DNA from: Roseateles_B sp041913905
GTDB taxonomy: Bacteria; Pseudomonadota; Gammaproteobacteria; Burkholderiales; Burkholderiaceae_C
DNA length: 64,000 bases
Direction of reading: 5' to 3'
Assembly (NCBI GenBank): GCA_041913905.1
Contig: JAYSEK010000010.1
Coordinates: 80,209 to 144,208 of the forward strand
The position numbers and the translations under genes were made by a program. Positions 25,003 to 33,980 of the stretch are shown piece after piece; the stretch's first letter is position 1; each line of letters opens with the position of its first letter. The notes under the pieces were generated by a model. The model was not told the origin of the DNA, did not search any database, and worked only from the letters and a program-made list of their open reading frames with translations.

Positions 25003-28000
25003 TTGCCACCCTCCTTCACCTGCGCTGCGCTGGCTTCAAGGGGAGGTGGGTCAGCGGGCCGTGAGACATCGGGGCTCGGTGTCTTCATGCAACTGATCTT
25101 GATGTTGCCCGTGGACTCCACCGTCATCTGGATGGCAGTGCTCGTCTTGGTACCGACACTGTCAGTGACCGTTGCGAGGAAGTTGACGGTCCCGATGTCG
25201 CAGACAGCCGGCGGCGCCACCCCGAGGGTCGCCGTAGCCGACGTGGAACCGGCCGTCACGCTGCCGGAACCAGACAGGACGTTCTGAACAGTCCAAAGGT
25301 AGGTATAGGGAGCCACACCGCCCGAAGGCGTTGCCGTCACCGACGCCGTTGATTGAAGCATGCCGCTGACTTGCTTCGACACATAGGACGGACTGAGAGC
25401 AAGGGTCAACGGCGCAGCAGCCGGCACGCCCGTTCCCGACAGACCCGCGGTATAGGGCATCACATTGCCCGCCTGCGCGGCCTCATAGGTCTGGCTGTAG
25501 ACCTGGTTGTACATGCCGTCGATGCGCAGCGTGGCGCTGGCGCCCGCCGTAGCCGTCGGCGCGAAGCGTACCGTCACCTGGCAGGTCCCGCCCGCGGCAA
25601 TCGTGCTGCCGCAGGTGTTACCCACCACGGAGAACGGTGCGGACAAGCCATAGACGTTGATCGAGCGTGCGGTGAACGCGGCCGTGTTGGTCACCGTCAC
25701 CACACGGTCAGCCGTGGTGTTGACCTTCACATTGCCGAAGTCGACCGCCGAGAAGCTCAAGGCCCCCTGATAGCCCGCATTGACGACAACGCTGGGCGAG
25801 CCGCCATTGCTGGGCACCGTCAGGGTGCCGCTGTAGCTGCCGGGCGCCGAGCTCCAGTACACATAGACCCCGCAGCTTGCGCCAGGTGCAAGCACCACAC
25901 CGGCACCACACCAGGAGCTGTCGCCATTGGTCGTGTAGGCCACGCCGCCATTGGTCATGGTGGGCGCACCGGAGATCGTCACATTGGCCGTGCCGGTGTT
26001 CTTGAAGTTCACATGACCGCCGGAAGCCGCATAGGGCGTCAGCGTGGTGCCGGCCGAGAAGGGGCTGGCCGTGAGGGCTTCGAGCTTGGGCACGCCCAGG
26101 CCCTTGCCACTCAGGCTCACCGACGCCGTGGCCGCACCGCCATTGGCGCTGATGGACACACTGCCGCTGTAGGTCTGCAAAGCCGTGGGTGCGAAGCGAA
26201 CGGCGAAGCTGCAACTGGCCGAGGCCGACAGGCTGCTGCCGCAGGTGTTGTTGAAGACGCTGAAGCCTGCGGGCGGCGTGATGCTCAGGCCGCTCACGGC
26301 GCTGGCGCCATTGGTCAGCGTGACCGTCGTGGAGTCCCGGGTCTGGCCGGTCTGCGTGTCAGCAAAGCTGAGGCTGGCTGGGCTGACGCTCAGCGATGCC
26401 GGCGGCGGCAACGAGGTCGCACTGAGAGTCATTGCCTGCACGTCCGCAATGCCGCGGTAGCTGCCGGAGCGCTGGGAGGAGCCGTCCAGCAGGTCCGCCC
26501 ATTCAAACTGGCCGTACACAGCAGCCGAGACCGAGCCGCTACCCGCGGCACCTGCCGTATAGCGCGCAGTGATCGTGCAACTGCTGCCCGGGTTCAGCAC
26601 GGCCGGACAGGCGTCCGACACCACGGCCCAGCTGCCGCTCCCACTCACGCTGCCGAAGCGGATGCGCGGCGAGCCGAACTGGAAGGCACCGGGCGTCTGG
26701 TTGTCGATGGTGATCACCTGGTCCAGCGTGGTCTGGGTGGAGCCGCCCACATTGGTGGCCGACAGGCCCAGCGTCTTCTGCACGGCCGACACCGGCGTCA
26801 CGATGGTGGTGGTGCCGAAGACAGCCGTCACCGAGGTGCTGACGGTGCCGGCCCCTCCACCCCAACCCTGCAGGATCCAGCACTTGGCACCCGCTGCCAG
26901 GACGCGGCCGGGCACGCAGGAGCCACCGCTGCCGCTGGAGTTGGTATCCCAGAAATTGGTGCCCGAGGTCGTGGCGATGCTGTTCAGCGTCACGGCCGCG
27001 TTGCTGCGGTTGTAGTAGTACAGGCCCAGGGTGGTGGTCGAGTAGGCTGGAATCGCCCAGCCGCTGCTGGCCGGACTCACATGATCCAGCACGATAGGCG
27101 TCAGTGAGGTCGCAGTCAGGCCGACAGCCTGCACATCGTTCAGACCACGATAGGAGCCGCTGCGCTGCGAGGAGCCGTCCAGCAGGTCAGCCCATTCGAA
27201 CTGGCCGTACACCGAGGCCGTCACTGAGCCACTGCCCGCGGCACCTGCGGTGTAGCGTGCCGTGATCGTGCAACTGCTGCTGGGGTTCAGCACGGCCGGG
27301 CAGGTGTCCGCCACCATAGCCCAGCTGCCATTGCCGCTGACGGTGCCGAAGCGGATGCGCGGCGAACCGAATTGGAAGGCACCCGGCGTGTTGTTGCTGA
27401 TGGTCAGCACCTGGTCCAGCGTGGTCGCCGTGGAGCCGCCCACATTGGAGGCCGACACGTCCAGGGTCTTCTGCACCGCGGACAGGGGCGTGTTGATGGT
27501 CGCCGAGTCGAAGGTGGCAGACAGGGTCGCGCTGACCGTGCCCGGACCGCCGCCCCAACCCTGCAGCAGCCAGCACTTGGCGCCAGGTGCCAGGGACAGG
27601 CCCTTGGCGCAGGAGCCGTAGCCGCCGTCGGTGTTGTAGAAGGGACTGCCAGACGTGGTGCTGACATTGTTGAGCACCGCCGCGCCCGTGCCAGTGTTCT
27701 TGTAATAGACCGCGATCGTGGTCGTCGAGTACGCCGGAATGACCGTGCCGCTGCTGGCCGGACTGACGTGGTCCAGGACCACCGTGCTGGTGCCGTTGAT
27801 GCCCTTACCGGTCACGGCCACGGTCGCAGATGCCCCACCGCTGGCGGTGATGCTGACGCTGCCGTTGTAGGCCTGAACCGCCGCCGGCTTGAAGCTCAGG
27901 GCGAAGGAGCAGGTGTCCGACGCCGCCAGTGTCGCCGCGCAAGTATTGTTGAACAACGTGTAGCCCGTTGGTGGCGTGATGGTCAGCCCTGAGATCGCCA

Positions 28001-31000
28001 CCGCGCCATTGGTCAGCGTGACGGTGGGCGAGTTGCTGGTCTGGTTAATGACGGTGTCCGCCAAGGCCAGGCTGGTCGGGTTCGCGCTGATGGAGGCGGA
28101 GGCAGCGATACCCTTGCCAGTGACCGCCAGGGTCGCGCTCGCTCCTCCGCTCGCTGTGATGCTGAGATTGCCGTTGTAGGCCTGGGCGGCTGTCGGCTGG
28201 AAGCGCAAGGCAAAGGTACAACTGCCCGAAGCTGCCAGTGAGGCACCGCAAGTGTTGTTGAGGAGCACATAGCCCGTCGGCGGCGTCAGGGTGAGGCCGG
28301 AGGCAGCAACCGCACCGTTGCTCAGCGTGATAGTCGAGGAATCGCGTGTCTGGTTGACGATGGTGTCTGCCAGGGCGATAGACGTCGGGCTGAGCGACAG
28401 CGTTGCCACGCCTGCCGTATTTCCGCTCAGAGCGGCCGTGCGCGCCCCCAGGGCGGTAGTGATGGTCAAGGTGCCGGAGGTGGACCCGGCCGCGGACGGC
28501 TGGAAGCCCACGGTCACCGAGCAGCTGGACTTCGCTCCGAGACTGGCCGGGCAATCCGTCGACTGGAAACTGAAGCCCGTGCCCGACACGCTGCCTGCGT
28601 TGATGGCGCTGACGGTCAGCGCAGCCGTGCCGTTGTTGGTCAGCGCAGCCTTCTGGGTGCTGAGCGTGTTCAGCGGCACATTGCTGAAGCTGAGTGATGC
28701 CGTCAGCTCGGCAGTCGGACTGCCGGGCAACGCGAGCGTGCCGCTGACCGCCGTGGCGTTGGCATTGCTGCCAGGCGACGCCGACATGAGCGGCAGCAGA
28801 TTGGGCACGGTATTGGTGGCCGTGGCGCGTTTGAGGCGGCCCAACGTCCAGCTGCAGGTCTTGTTGTCACTGGTGCAACTGGTATCGGCAGCTTCGTAGG
28901 TATTGCTGACCAGCTTGGTGAAGGTCTGGCTCTGACCGGCGCTTGTGCCGGTCGTCTGGATACTGATGGTGAGGGGATCACCGTTGCTGTTGTAGGTATT
29001 GGTCTTCCTGACGGTCGGCAGGGCTTCGCCGCCCAGGTCCCATCCTTCCTCCAGCGACTGAGCCAGATAGGGTCGCTGCACCAGTGCCGCGGTCAGGCAA
29101 GGCATCGGTGCCACGCCACCGACGGCAATCTGGACACTGGCTGCATTGCCAGCAGCTTCGCAGTAACCATAGGTACTGCGGCTCAAGCGGTTCGCCGTGC
29201 TGCCCAATGGCCCCTTGAAGGTCTCGGAGACTGCAGCCACACCGAGATACGGGTGATCCTGGAAATACTGCGTCTGCACGTTCAGCTGGCTGCCGTCCGG
29301 CGCGGGGTTAGCCTGACTGACCTGCATGAAGCCCAACAGGCCGCGGCCGTTCACAGCCACGCGCAGCCCGCGGTAGGCGTAGGACGTCGTCAGCGTGCTG
29401 TCGCCAATGCCGGTGTCCGTGTTGAGATCGGCCACGATGTGCATCGGGAAGGCGACGTCGACCTTCGGGTAGCTGATCTGACCAGGAACGCGACCGGAGA
29501 CATAGCGTGGCCGCATGAAAATGGTTTCCACACCGTCTGAATTCAGGCCCTGCGTCGGGTTGCTTACCGACGTGTAGGTCAGACGGCTCTTCAGCCCCGT
29601 CGGCGAAGTCACGCTCAGCAGCAGGTCGGAGGGGCGCTGGTCCTGACGGATGAACAGCTGGTTGTAGGACGCGCCGGAGACCACATTGGACGGCTCCACG
29701 CCGGTGCCGGGCCGAGTGGACGTAGCCGAAGCGCATGGGGTCGGTTGCACCACGATGATGCCATCCGTCGGCGTGCGGCTCATGGGCTGCTGGGTACAGG
29801 GATCTCCACCGCCACCAGAGGGCACGTAGGGATTGGCCACCAGACGCAGGATCTCGACGTTGCCATGGCCGGTGAAGTCGGCCAGCAGAAAGTTAACCTT
29901 ACCTTCCGTGGTGTCCTTGAGCGTAATACCGGTGAGGTTGAAGGTCGTCGACAAGCGGAAGGTGCCGTCCCCCTTGCTAAGGTACAGCCGGTTCGCTGAC
30001 GCATCTGCCGCCCAGCGCAGCACGTCGCTGCGGCCGTCGCCATTGAAGTCGGCAATGACAGCACCATAGGGCACCGGCTGCGTCCCTGGCGCAGCGCCAA
30101 GCTCGTTACCAATGCTGACGAGGTTGAAATTCGCCGTCTTCTCGAAAGAGCCACCGCCCTGAGCGATGCTCAGCGTGTTGTTCCAGGGCAAGGCATCCGT
30201 GGCCTTGGCCAGACAATCCGCGCGGCCATCGCCGTTGAAGTCGCCGGGGAGGTCACAGCTCGTTGGTGAGGCGATGGGCGCGAAGTTGCCATCGCCGTTG
30301 TTGCGATAGGCAGCCGACGTGTTGTACTTGGTCGTGGCGAGGCCGACGATGTCAACCAGGCCGTCACCGTCTACATCGACCAGCTTTCTGGCCTCACCAA
30401 AGCCAGATGAAATATGCGGAGACACATAGATCGCAACGTCCCGAAGATTGGTGGGCCGTTCGTCGTAGCTCCCGTTCGGGTTGGCATGCCAGTACCGGGT
30501 GCAGCCGGTGGGAGGACAAGGCTCCGATTCACCGATGAGGAACTCTGACCGCACCGTGGTCAGGACGTCGGGCAGTCCGTCGCCATCAACATCGAAAAGA
30601 AAGAAATTGGCCCCGGCCGAATAGCCGACGACGGACAGCGGCCCGCAGGTGGTCTGATTGCCGGTACCGCCACCGCCGGTGGAGGCACCCGTTGCAGGTC
30701 CGCGCGTGCTTGACGTCGACGCACCCGCCGCCGTCAGGTCGTCAGGACAAGGCTTCCAGATGGCAGTGCTGGAAACGCGCTCCAGGGCAGGGCCGGCCCA
30801 TGGCTTCGTGGTGAAAGTGCCGTTCCCGTTGTTGATGAACACCAGCACAGGCCCTGACGTAGCGCAGGGCTTGTCAGTGAGGCTCTTGGGACTGCTGTAG
30901 CGCAACAGGTCCGGCAGGCCGTCACCATTCATGTCCATCACCTGCGTGTAATAGCAGTTGTCGCTCTTGTAGAGGTTTTCACCGGTGATGTTGAAGCTGG

Positions 31001-32378
31001 CGTCCTGGCTGAAGGTGCCGTCACCATTGCTGCGCCAGAGCTGGTTTTCCGATGGCACGTCGCTCCAACGGATCAGGCTCTGGCGCCCGTCGCCGTAGAA
31101 ATCGGCATTGATGACGCCGATCTTGCCTTCGAGGTCGTGCATGGCCAGCTTCTCGAAGCCGGTGCTGGACGACGCAGCGGTGTAGGTCTCGCCGTTGGCA
31201 GGCGAGCTGTACGTGAACCGGGTCGGCCGCTGACAGAGGCTCTCGTTCGTGCCCGCGCATTCAGTCAGGGCCGTCAGCAGGCTGCGCGAACTGGCCACCC
31301 CCTGCCCATAGTCCAGTTTCAGGGTTCCAACCTTGACGGCACTAGAGGGCGGCGCAACCAGCGCACCGCTGCCGGTGACGCCCAGAGTCGAACCGTCCCA
31401 GTTGATGTAGCTTCGCAGGGCCTTTAGGCGCCAGATGCTGACGTTCTTGCTGCCCTGGTGATACGCCTCCGAACGGTCCTGGCCACCCGGGGGCACGGAT
31501 TCGTCCGTGTAGTTCGGGCGATCTTCGTACTCAAAGACCAGCTTGTTCTGCGGAGCCTTTGTCGTGGTCCCCGTGTATTGCACCTCCACCAAACCCCATT
31601 CGTGGCCGCTGCGCGCAGAGCCCGGCGTGGGACCGGTTCCCCAAGCCATGTCGCGCTGGGCATAGAAGAAGTCGATGTAGTTGCCCAGCGTGTCGCTGAT
31701 GCGGTTGGTCGCCCATGCCACGGCCACGGTCTCAGTGCCGCTGGCCGTCCTGGCCCGGACCAACGCATTGCCGCGCGTGTTGCCGGTAGGCGTCGCGCCG
31801 TAGTCATAAACTTGGCCGCTCTTGGTCCAGACCCTGAAGTAGGCCGGACCGTTGCTGACGTCACCGCCCGCTGCGCCATAAGCGCGGATGCGCGCGTAGC
31901 TGTCCTTCTCTGTGCGGAATTCGGTGAAGCTGGGCTCGGCCAAACCCAGCGCGTCGTTCAGCGCGCCATTGGCAGCGGGCGTCGTCGCCACGGGCTGCCC
32001 CGCAGTATCCGTCTGGATGAGGCGCTGCCCGTCAAGGCAGAGCTTGTCGCTTGGCTTGTAGAGGACAGCTTTCGAAGCGCCGTCGGTAGCCGTGATGCCC
32101 GCGCAGCGCGTGATCATCGACAGGCCCTGCAGGGACCAGCCGTAGCCGATCGGCCCGTTGACCCCCCCCCCGCCAAAGGAAAGCCCGAGGTTTGGTGTCA
32201 TGCCGGCGATGCCGGGTGGAAGCTTGACGGCCTGGCTATAGCCCGGCGATCCACTCGGTCCGACGCCTACCTGCGCCCCCACCTGCCCTGCCGCAAGCAC
32301 CAGCAGGAACGCCGAAGCACTTAAGCAGGCACGCACAGACACACGGGCCCACGGCCACACCGCCATCGCACGAGGCAT
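24999..32378 (-). CDS. Giant secreted SpvB/TcB-like protein with FG-GAP repeats and choice-of-anchor Ig-like modules
   Basis: A 2459-residue protein. Residues 1-36 are a Sec signal. About 37-330 is the SpvB domain (VKLPPGIAGMTPNLGLSF, GYGWSLQGLSMITRC). About 420-840 holds at least six FG-GAP/VCBS calcium-type repeats (DVDGDGLPDVL, DFNGDGRSDVL). About 900-1080 is the TcdB middle-like region. About 1230-2100 is a string of HYDIN/choice-of-anchor modules, including a 229-residue tandem duplication, and a final Ig-like domain lies near 2320. ATG 32378 has GGGGAGGGG before it. TcB-TcC proteins together build an Rhs cocoon; here the two halves are separate, each with its own signal peptide. No ADP-ribosyltransferase domain follows the SpvB part. 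Confidence 0.87.
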   Translation of the reverse strand: MPRAMAVWPWARVSVRACLSASAFLLVLAAGQVGAQVGVGPSGSPGYSQAVKLPPGIAGMTPNLGLSFGGGGVNGPIGYGWSLQGLSMITRCAGITATDGASKAVLYKPSDKLCLDGQRLIQTDTAGQPVATTPAANGALNDALGLAEPSFTEFRTEKDSYARIRAYGAAGGDVSNGPAYFRVWTKSGQVYDYGATPTGNTRGNALVRARTASGTETVAVAWATNRISDTLGNYIDFFYAQRDMAWGTGPTPGSARSGHEWGLVEVQYTGTTTKAPQNKLVFEYEDRPNYTDESVPPGGQDRSEAYHQGSKNVSIWRLKALRSYINWDGSTLGVTGSGALVAPPSSAVKVGTLKLDYGQGVASSRSLLTALTECAGTNESLCQRPTRFTYSSPANGETYTAASSSTGFEKLAMHDLEGKIGVINADFYGDGRQSLIRWSDVPSENQLWRSNGDGTFSQDASFNITGENLYKSDNCYYTQVMDMNGDGLPDLLRYSSPKSLTDKPCATSGPVLVFINNGNGTFTTKPWAGPALERVSSTAIWKPCPDDLTAAGASTSSTRGPATGASTGGGGTGNQTTCGPLSVVGYSAGANFFLFDVDGDGLPDVLTTVRSEFLIGESEPCPPTGCTRYWHANPNGSYDERPTNLRDVAIYVSPHISSGFGEARKLVDVDGDGLVDIVGLATTKYNTSAAYRNNGDGNFAPIASPTSCDLPGDFNGDGRADCLAKATDALPWNNTLSIAQGGGSFEKTANFNLVSIGNELGAAPGTQPVPYGAVIADFNGDGRSDVLRWAADASANRLYLSKGDGTFRLSTTFNLTGITLKDTTEGKVNFLLADFTGHGNVEILRLVANPYVPSGGGGDPCTQQPMSRTPTDGIIVVQPTPCASATSTRPGTGVEPSNVVSGASYNQLFIRQDQRPSDLLLSVTSPTGLKSRLTYTSVSNPTQGLNSDGVETIFMRPRYVSGRVPGQISYPKVDVAFPMHIVADLNTDTGIGDSTLTTSYAYRGLRVAVNGRGLLGFMQVSQANPAPDGSQLNVQTQYFQDHPYLGVAAVSETFKGPLGSTANRLSRSTYGYCEAAGNAASVQIAVGGVAPMPCLTAALVQRPYLAQSLEEGWDLGGEALPTVRKTNTYNSNGDPLTISIQTTGTSAGQSQTFTKLVSNTYEAADTSCTSDNKTCSWTLGRLKRATATNTVPNLLPLMSASPGSNANATAVSGTLALPGSPTAELTASLSFSNVPLNTLSTQKAALTNNGTAALTVSAINAGSVSGTGFSFQSTDCPASLGAKSSCSVTVGFQPSAAGSTSGTLTITTALGARTAALSGNTAGVATLSLSPTSIALADTIVNQTRDSSTITLSNGAVAASGLTLTPPTGYVLLNNTCGASLAASGSCTFALRFQPTAAQAYNGNLSITASGGASATLAVTGKGIAASASISANPTSLALADTVINQTSNSPTVTLTNGAVAISGLTITPPTGYTLFNNTCAATLAASDTCSFALSFKPAAVQAYNGSVSITASGGASATVAVTGKGINGTSTVVLDHVSPASSGTVIPAYSTTTIAVYYKNTGTGAAVLNNVSTTSGSPFYNTDGGYGSCAKGLSLAPGAKCWLLQGWGGGPGTVSATLSATFDSATINTPLSAVQKTLDVSASNVGGSTATTLDQVLTISNNTPGAFQFGSPRIRFGTVSGNGSWAMVADTCPAVLNPSSSCTITARYTAGAAGSGSVTASVYGQFEWADLLDGSSQRSGSYRGLNDVQAVGLTATSLTPIVLDHVSPASSGWAIPAYSTTTLGLYYYNRSNAAVTLNSIATTSGTNFWDTNSSGSGGSCVPGRVLAAGAKCWILQGWGGGAGTVSTSVTAVFGTTTIVTPVSAVQKTLGLSATNVGGSTQTTLDQVITIDNQTPGAFQFGSPRIRFGSVSGSGSWAVVSDACPAVLNPGSSCTITARYTAGAAGSGSVSAAVYGQFEWADLLDGSSQRSGSYRGIADVQAMTLSATSLPPPASLSVSPASLSFADTQTGQTRDSTTVTLTNGASAVSGLSITPPAGFSVFNNTCGSSLSASASCSFAVRFAPTALQTYSGSVSISANGGAATASVSLSGKGLGVPKLEALTASPFSAGTTLTPYAASGGHVNFKNTGTANVTISGAPTMTNGGVAYTTNGDSSWCGAGVVLAPGASCGVYVYWSSAPGSYSGTLTVPSNGGSPSVVVNAGYQGALSFSAVDFGNVKVNTTADRVVTVTNTAAFTARSINVYGLSAPFSVVGNTCGSTIAAGGTCQVTVRFAPTATAGASATLRIDGMYNQVYSQTYEAAQAGNVMPYTAGLSGTGVPAAAPLTLALSPSYVSKQVSGMLQSTASVTATPSGGVAPYTYLWTVQNVLSGSGSVTAGSTSATATLGVAPPAVCDIGTVNFLATVTDSVGTKTSTAIQMTVESTGNIKISCMKTPSPDVSRPADPPPLEASAAQVKEGGK
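26403..27776 (-). repeat. Two-copy tandem duplication inside the SpvB-like gene
   Basis: Two in-frame units of 687 nt (27090-27776 and about 26403-27089), each encoding 229 residues. Both begin LDHVSPASSG and share PAYSTTT, GAKCW.LQGWGGG, NVGGST.TTLDQV, GAFQFGSPRIRFG, SCTITARYTAGAAGSGSV and GQFEWADLLDGSSQRSGSYRG. Conserved parts match closely at DNA level, while linkers differ, so the duplication is not brand new. Just before it in the protein (about 27790-28405) two 97-residue HYDIN repeats are also tandem. Confidence 0.85.
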
Positions 32379-32515
32379 ATCCCCTCCCCATCCATCGCTT
32401 TTATAGGACGGCGGGACCGCTCAACTTCCCAGGGGGCCCGCCATGCAGCCACCGCCAGTTGCGGACGCCACTTTGACGGCCGCGACTGTAGTGACGCTCA
32501 CCTGGCGAGCAAAGG

Positions 32516-32537
32516 TGTCAATACTTACATATTGACA
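32516..32537. promoter_or_regulatory. Perfect 8+6+8 palindrome upstream of the SpvB-Rhs operon
   Basis: TGTCAATA (32516-32523) and TATTGACA (32530-32537) are exact inverted copies around a CTTACA spacer, 138 nt before the SpvB-like start. It lies in the only AT-rich pocket of the 32379-32605 intergenic gap, between the SpvB-like start and the end of the ABC ATPase gene. It has the size of a dimeric repressor or activator site. The regulator is unknown and no convincing -35/-10 pair was found around it. Confidence 0.55.
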
Positions 32538-32605
32538 AACCAAGTTTCTAAAAATGAACACTCACTCGCATCATTTCCCAGGACAGAGCCCTCAGTTGGC
32601 GGGCT

Positions 32606-33304
<699 letters not shown>

Positions 33305-33314
33305 GAGGAGAGCG

Positions 33315-33947
33315 ATGCAACGCCGGATGTGGATGGCCCACTGTAGCCTGAGCCTGGGGCTGCTGCTGGCGCCGGGCCTGGCCAGCGCGACGAAGCGCAA
33401 GATCCTGGTGCTGGGCGACAGCCTGTCGGCCGAATACGGCCTCGCACGGGGCAGCGGCTGGGTGGCCTTGCTGGAGGCCAAGCTGAAGCAGCAGCAGCGG
33501 GACGTGGCGGTGCTCAACGCGAGCATCAGCGGCGACACGACTTCCGGCGGCCGCTCCCGCCTTCCCGCATTGCTGAAGAAGGAGCAGCCCAGCCACGTGA
33601 TCATCGAGCTGGGCGGCAATGATGCGCTGCGCGGCCTGCCCCTGGCCATGACGCGCGAGAATCTGCGCGCCATGGTGCAGGACTGCAAGAAGGCCGGCGC
33701 CCGTGTGCTGCTGGTGGGCATGCAGATGCCGGCCAACTACGGTGCCGCCTATGGTCGCGAGTTCAGCGGCAGCTTCGAGACCGTGGCCCGCGAGGAGAAG
33801 GTCGGCCTGGTGCCCTTCCTGCTGGCCGGCGTGGCCGACCGGCCGGATGCCGAGACCTGGTTCCAGCCGGACCGCATCCACCCCCTGGCCAAGGCGCATC
33901 CATTGATGCTGGAGCAGGTCTGGAAGGGCCTGGCACCGATGCTTTGA
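33315..33947 (+). CDS. tesA: GDSL esterase / acyl-CoA thioesterase I (TesA, arylesterase)
   Basis: A 210-residue periplasmic SGNH hydrolase. Signal peptide about residues 1-24 (WMAHCSLSLGLLLAPGLASA). The four blocks are LGDSLSAEYG (nucleophile Ser), SGDTTSGGRSRLP (Gly), GGNDALRG (Asn) and DRIHPLAKAH (Asp/His). AGGAGA lies just before ATG 33315; ATG 33303 and 33327 are alternatives. It hydrolyses acyl-CoA, lysophospholipid or aryl esters. It shares a very short divergent promoter region with the ABC ATPase gene. Confidence 0.92.
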   Translation: MQRRMWMAHCSLSLGLLLAPGLASATKRKILVLGDSLSAEYGLARGSGWVALLEAKLKQQQRDVAVLNASISGDTTSGGRSRLPALLKKEQPSHVIIELGGNDALRGLPLAMTRENLRAMVQDCKKAGARVLLVGMQMPANYGAAYGREFSGSFETVAREEKVGLVPFLLAGVADRPDAETWFQPDRIHPLAKAHPLMLEQVWKGLAPML

Positions 33948-33980
33948 GCCCGGCGGCGCTGCCCCCAGGCCGGCGCCCCA

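Noticed and set aside
26403..28405. Protein repeats as a CRISPR-like or mobile repeat array
   Set aside because: Units are in frame, long (about 290 and 687 nt) and encode Ig-like modules; there are no short repeat/spacer units.
32516..32537. FNR/CRP box reading of the palindrome
   Set aside because: The half-sites TGTCAATA/TATTGACA do not fit TTGAT-N4-ATCAA or TGTGA-N6-TCACA; kept only as an unnamed operator.
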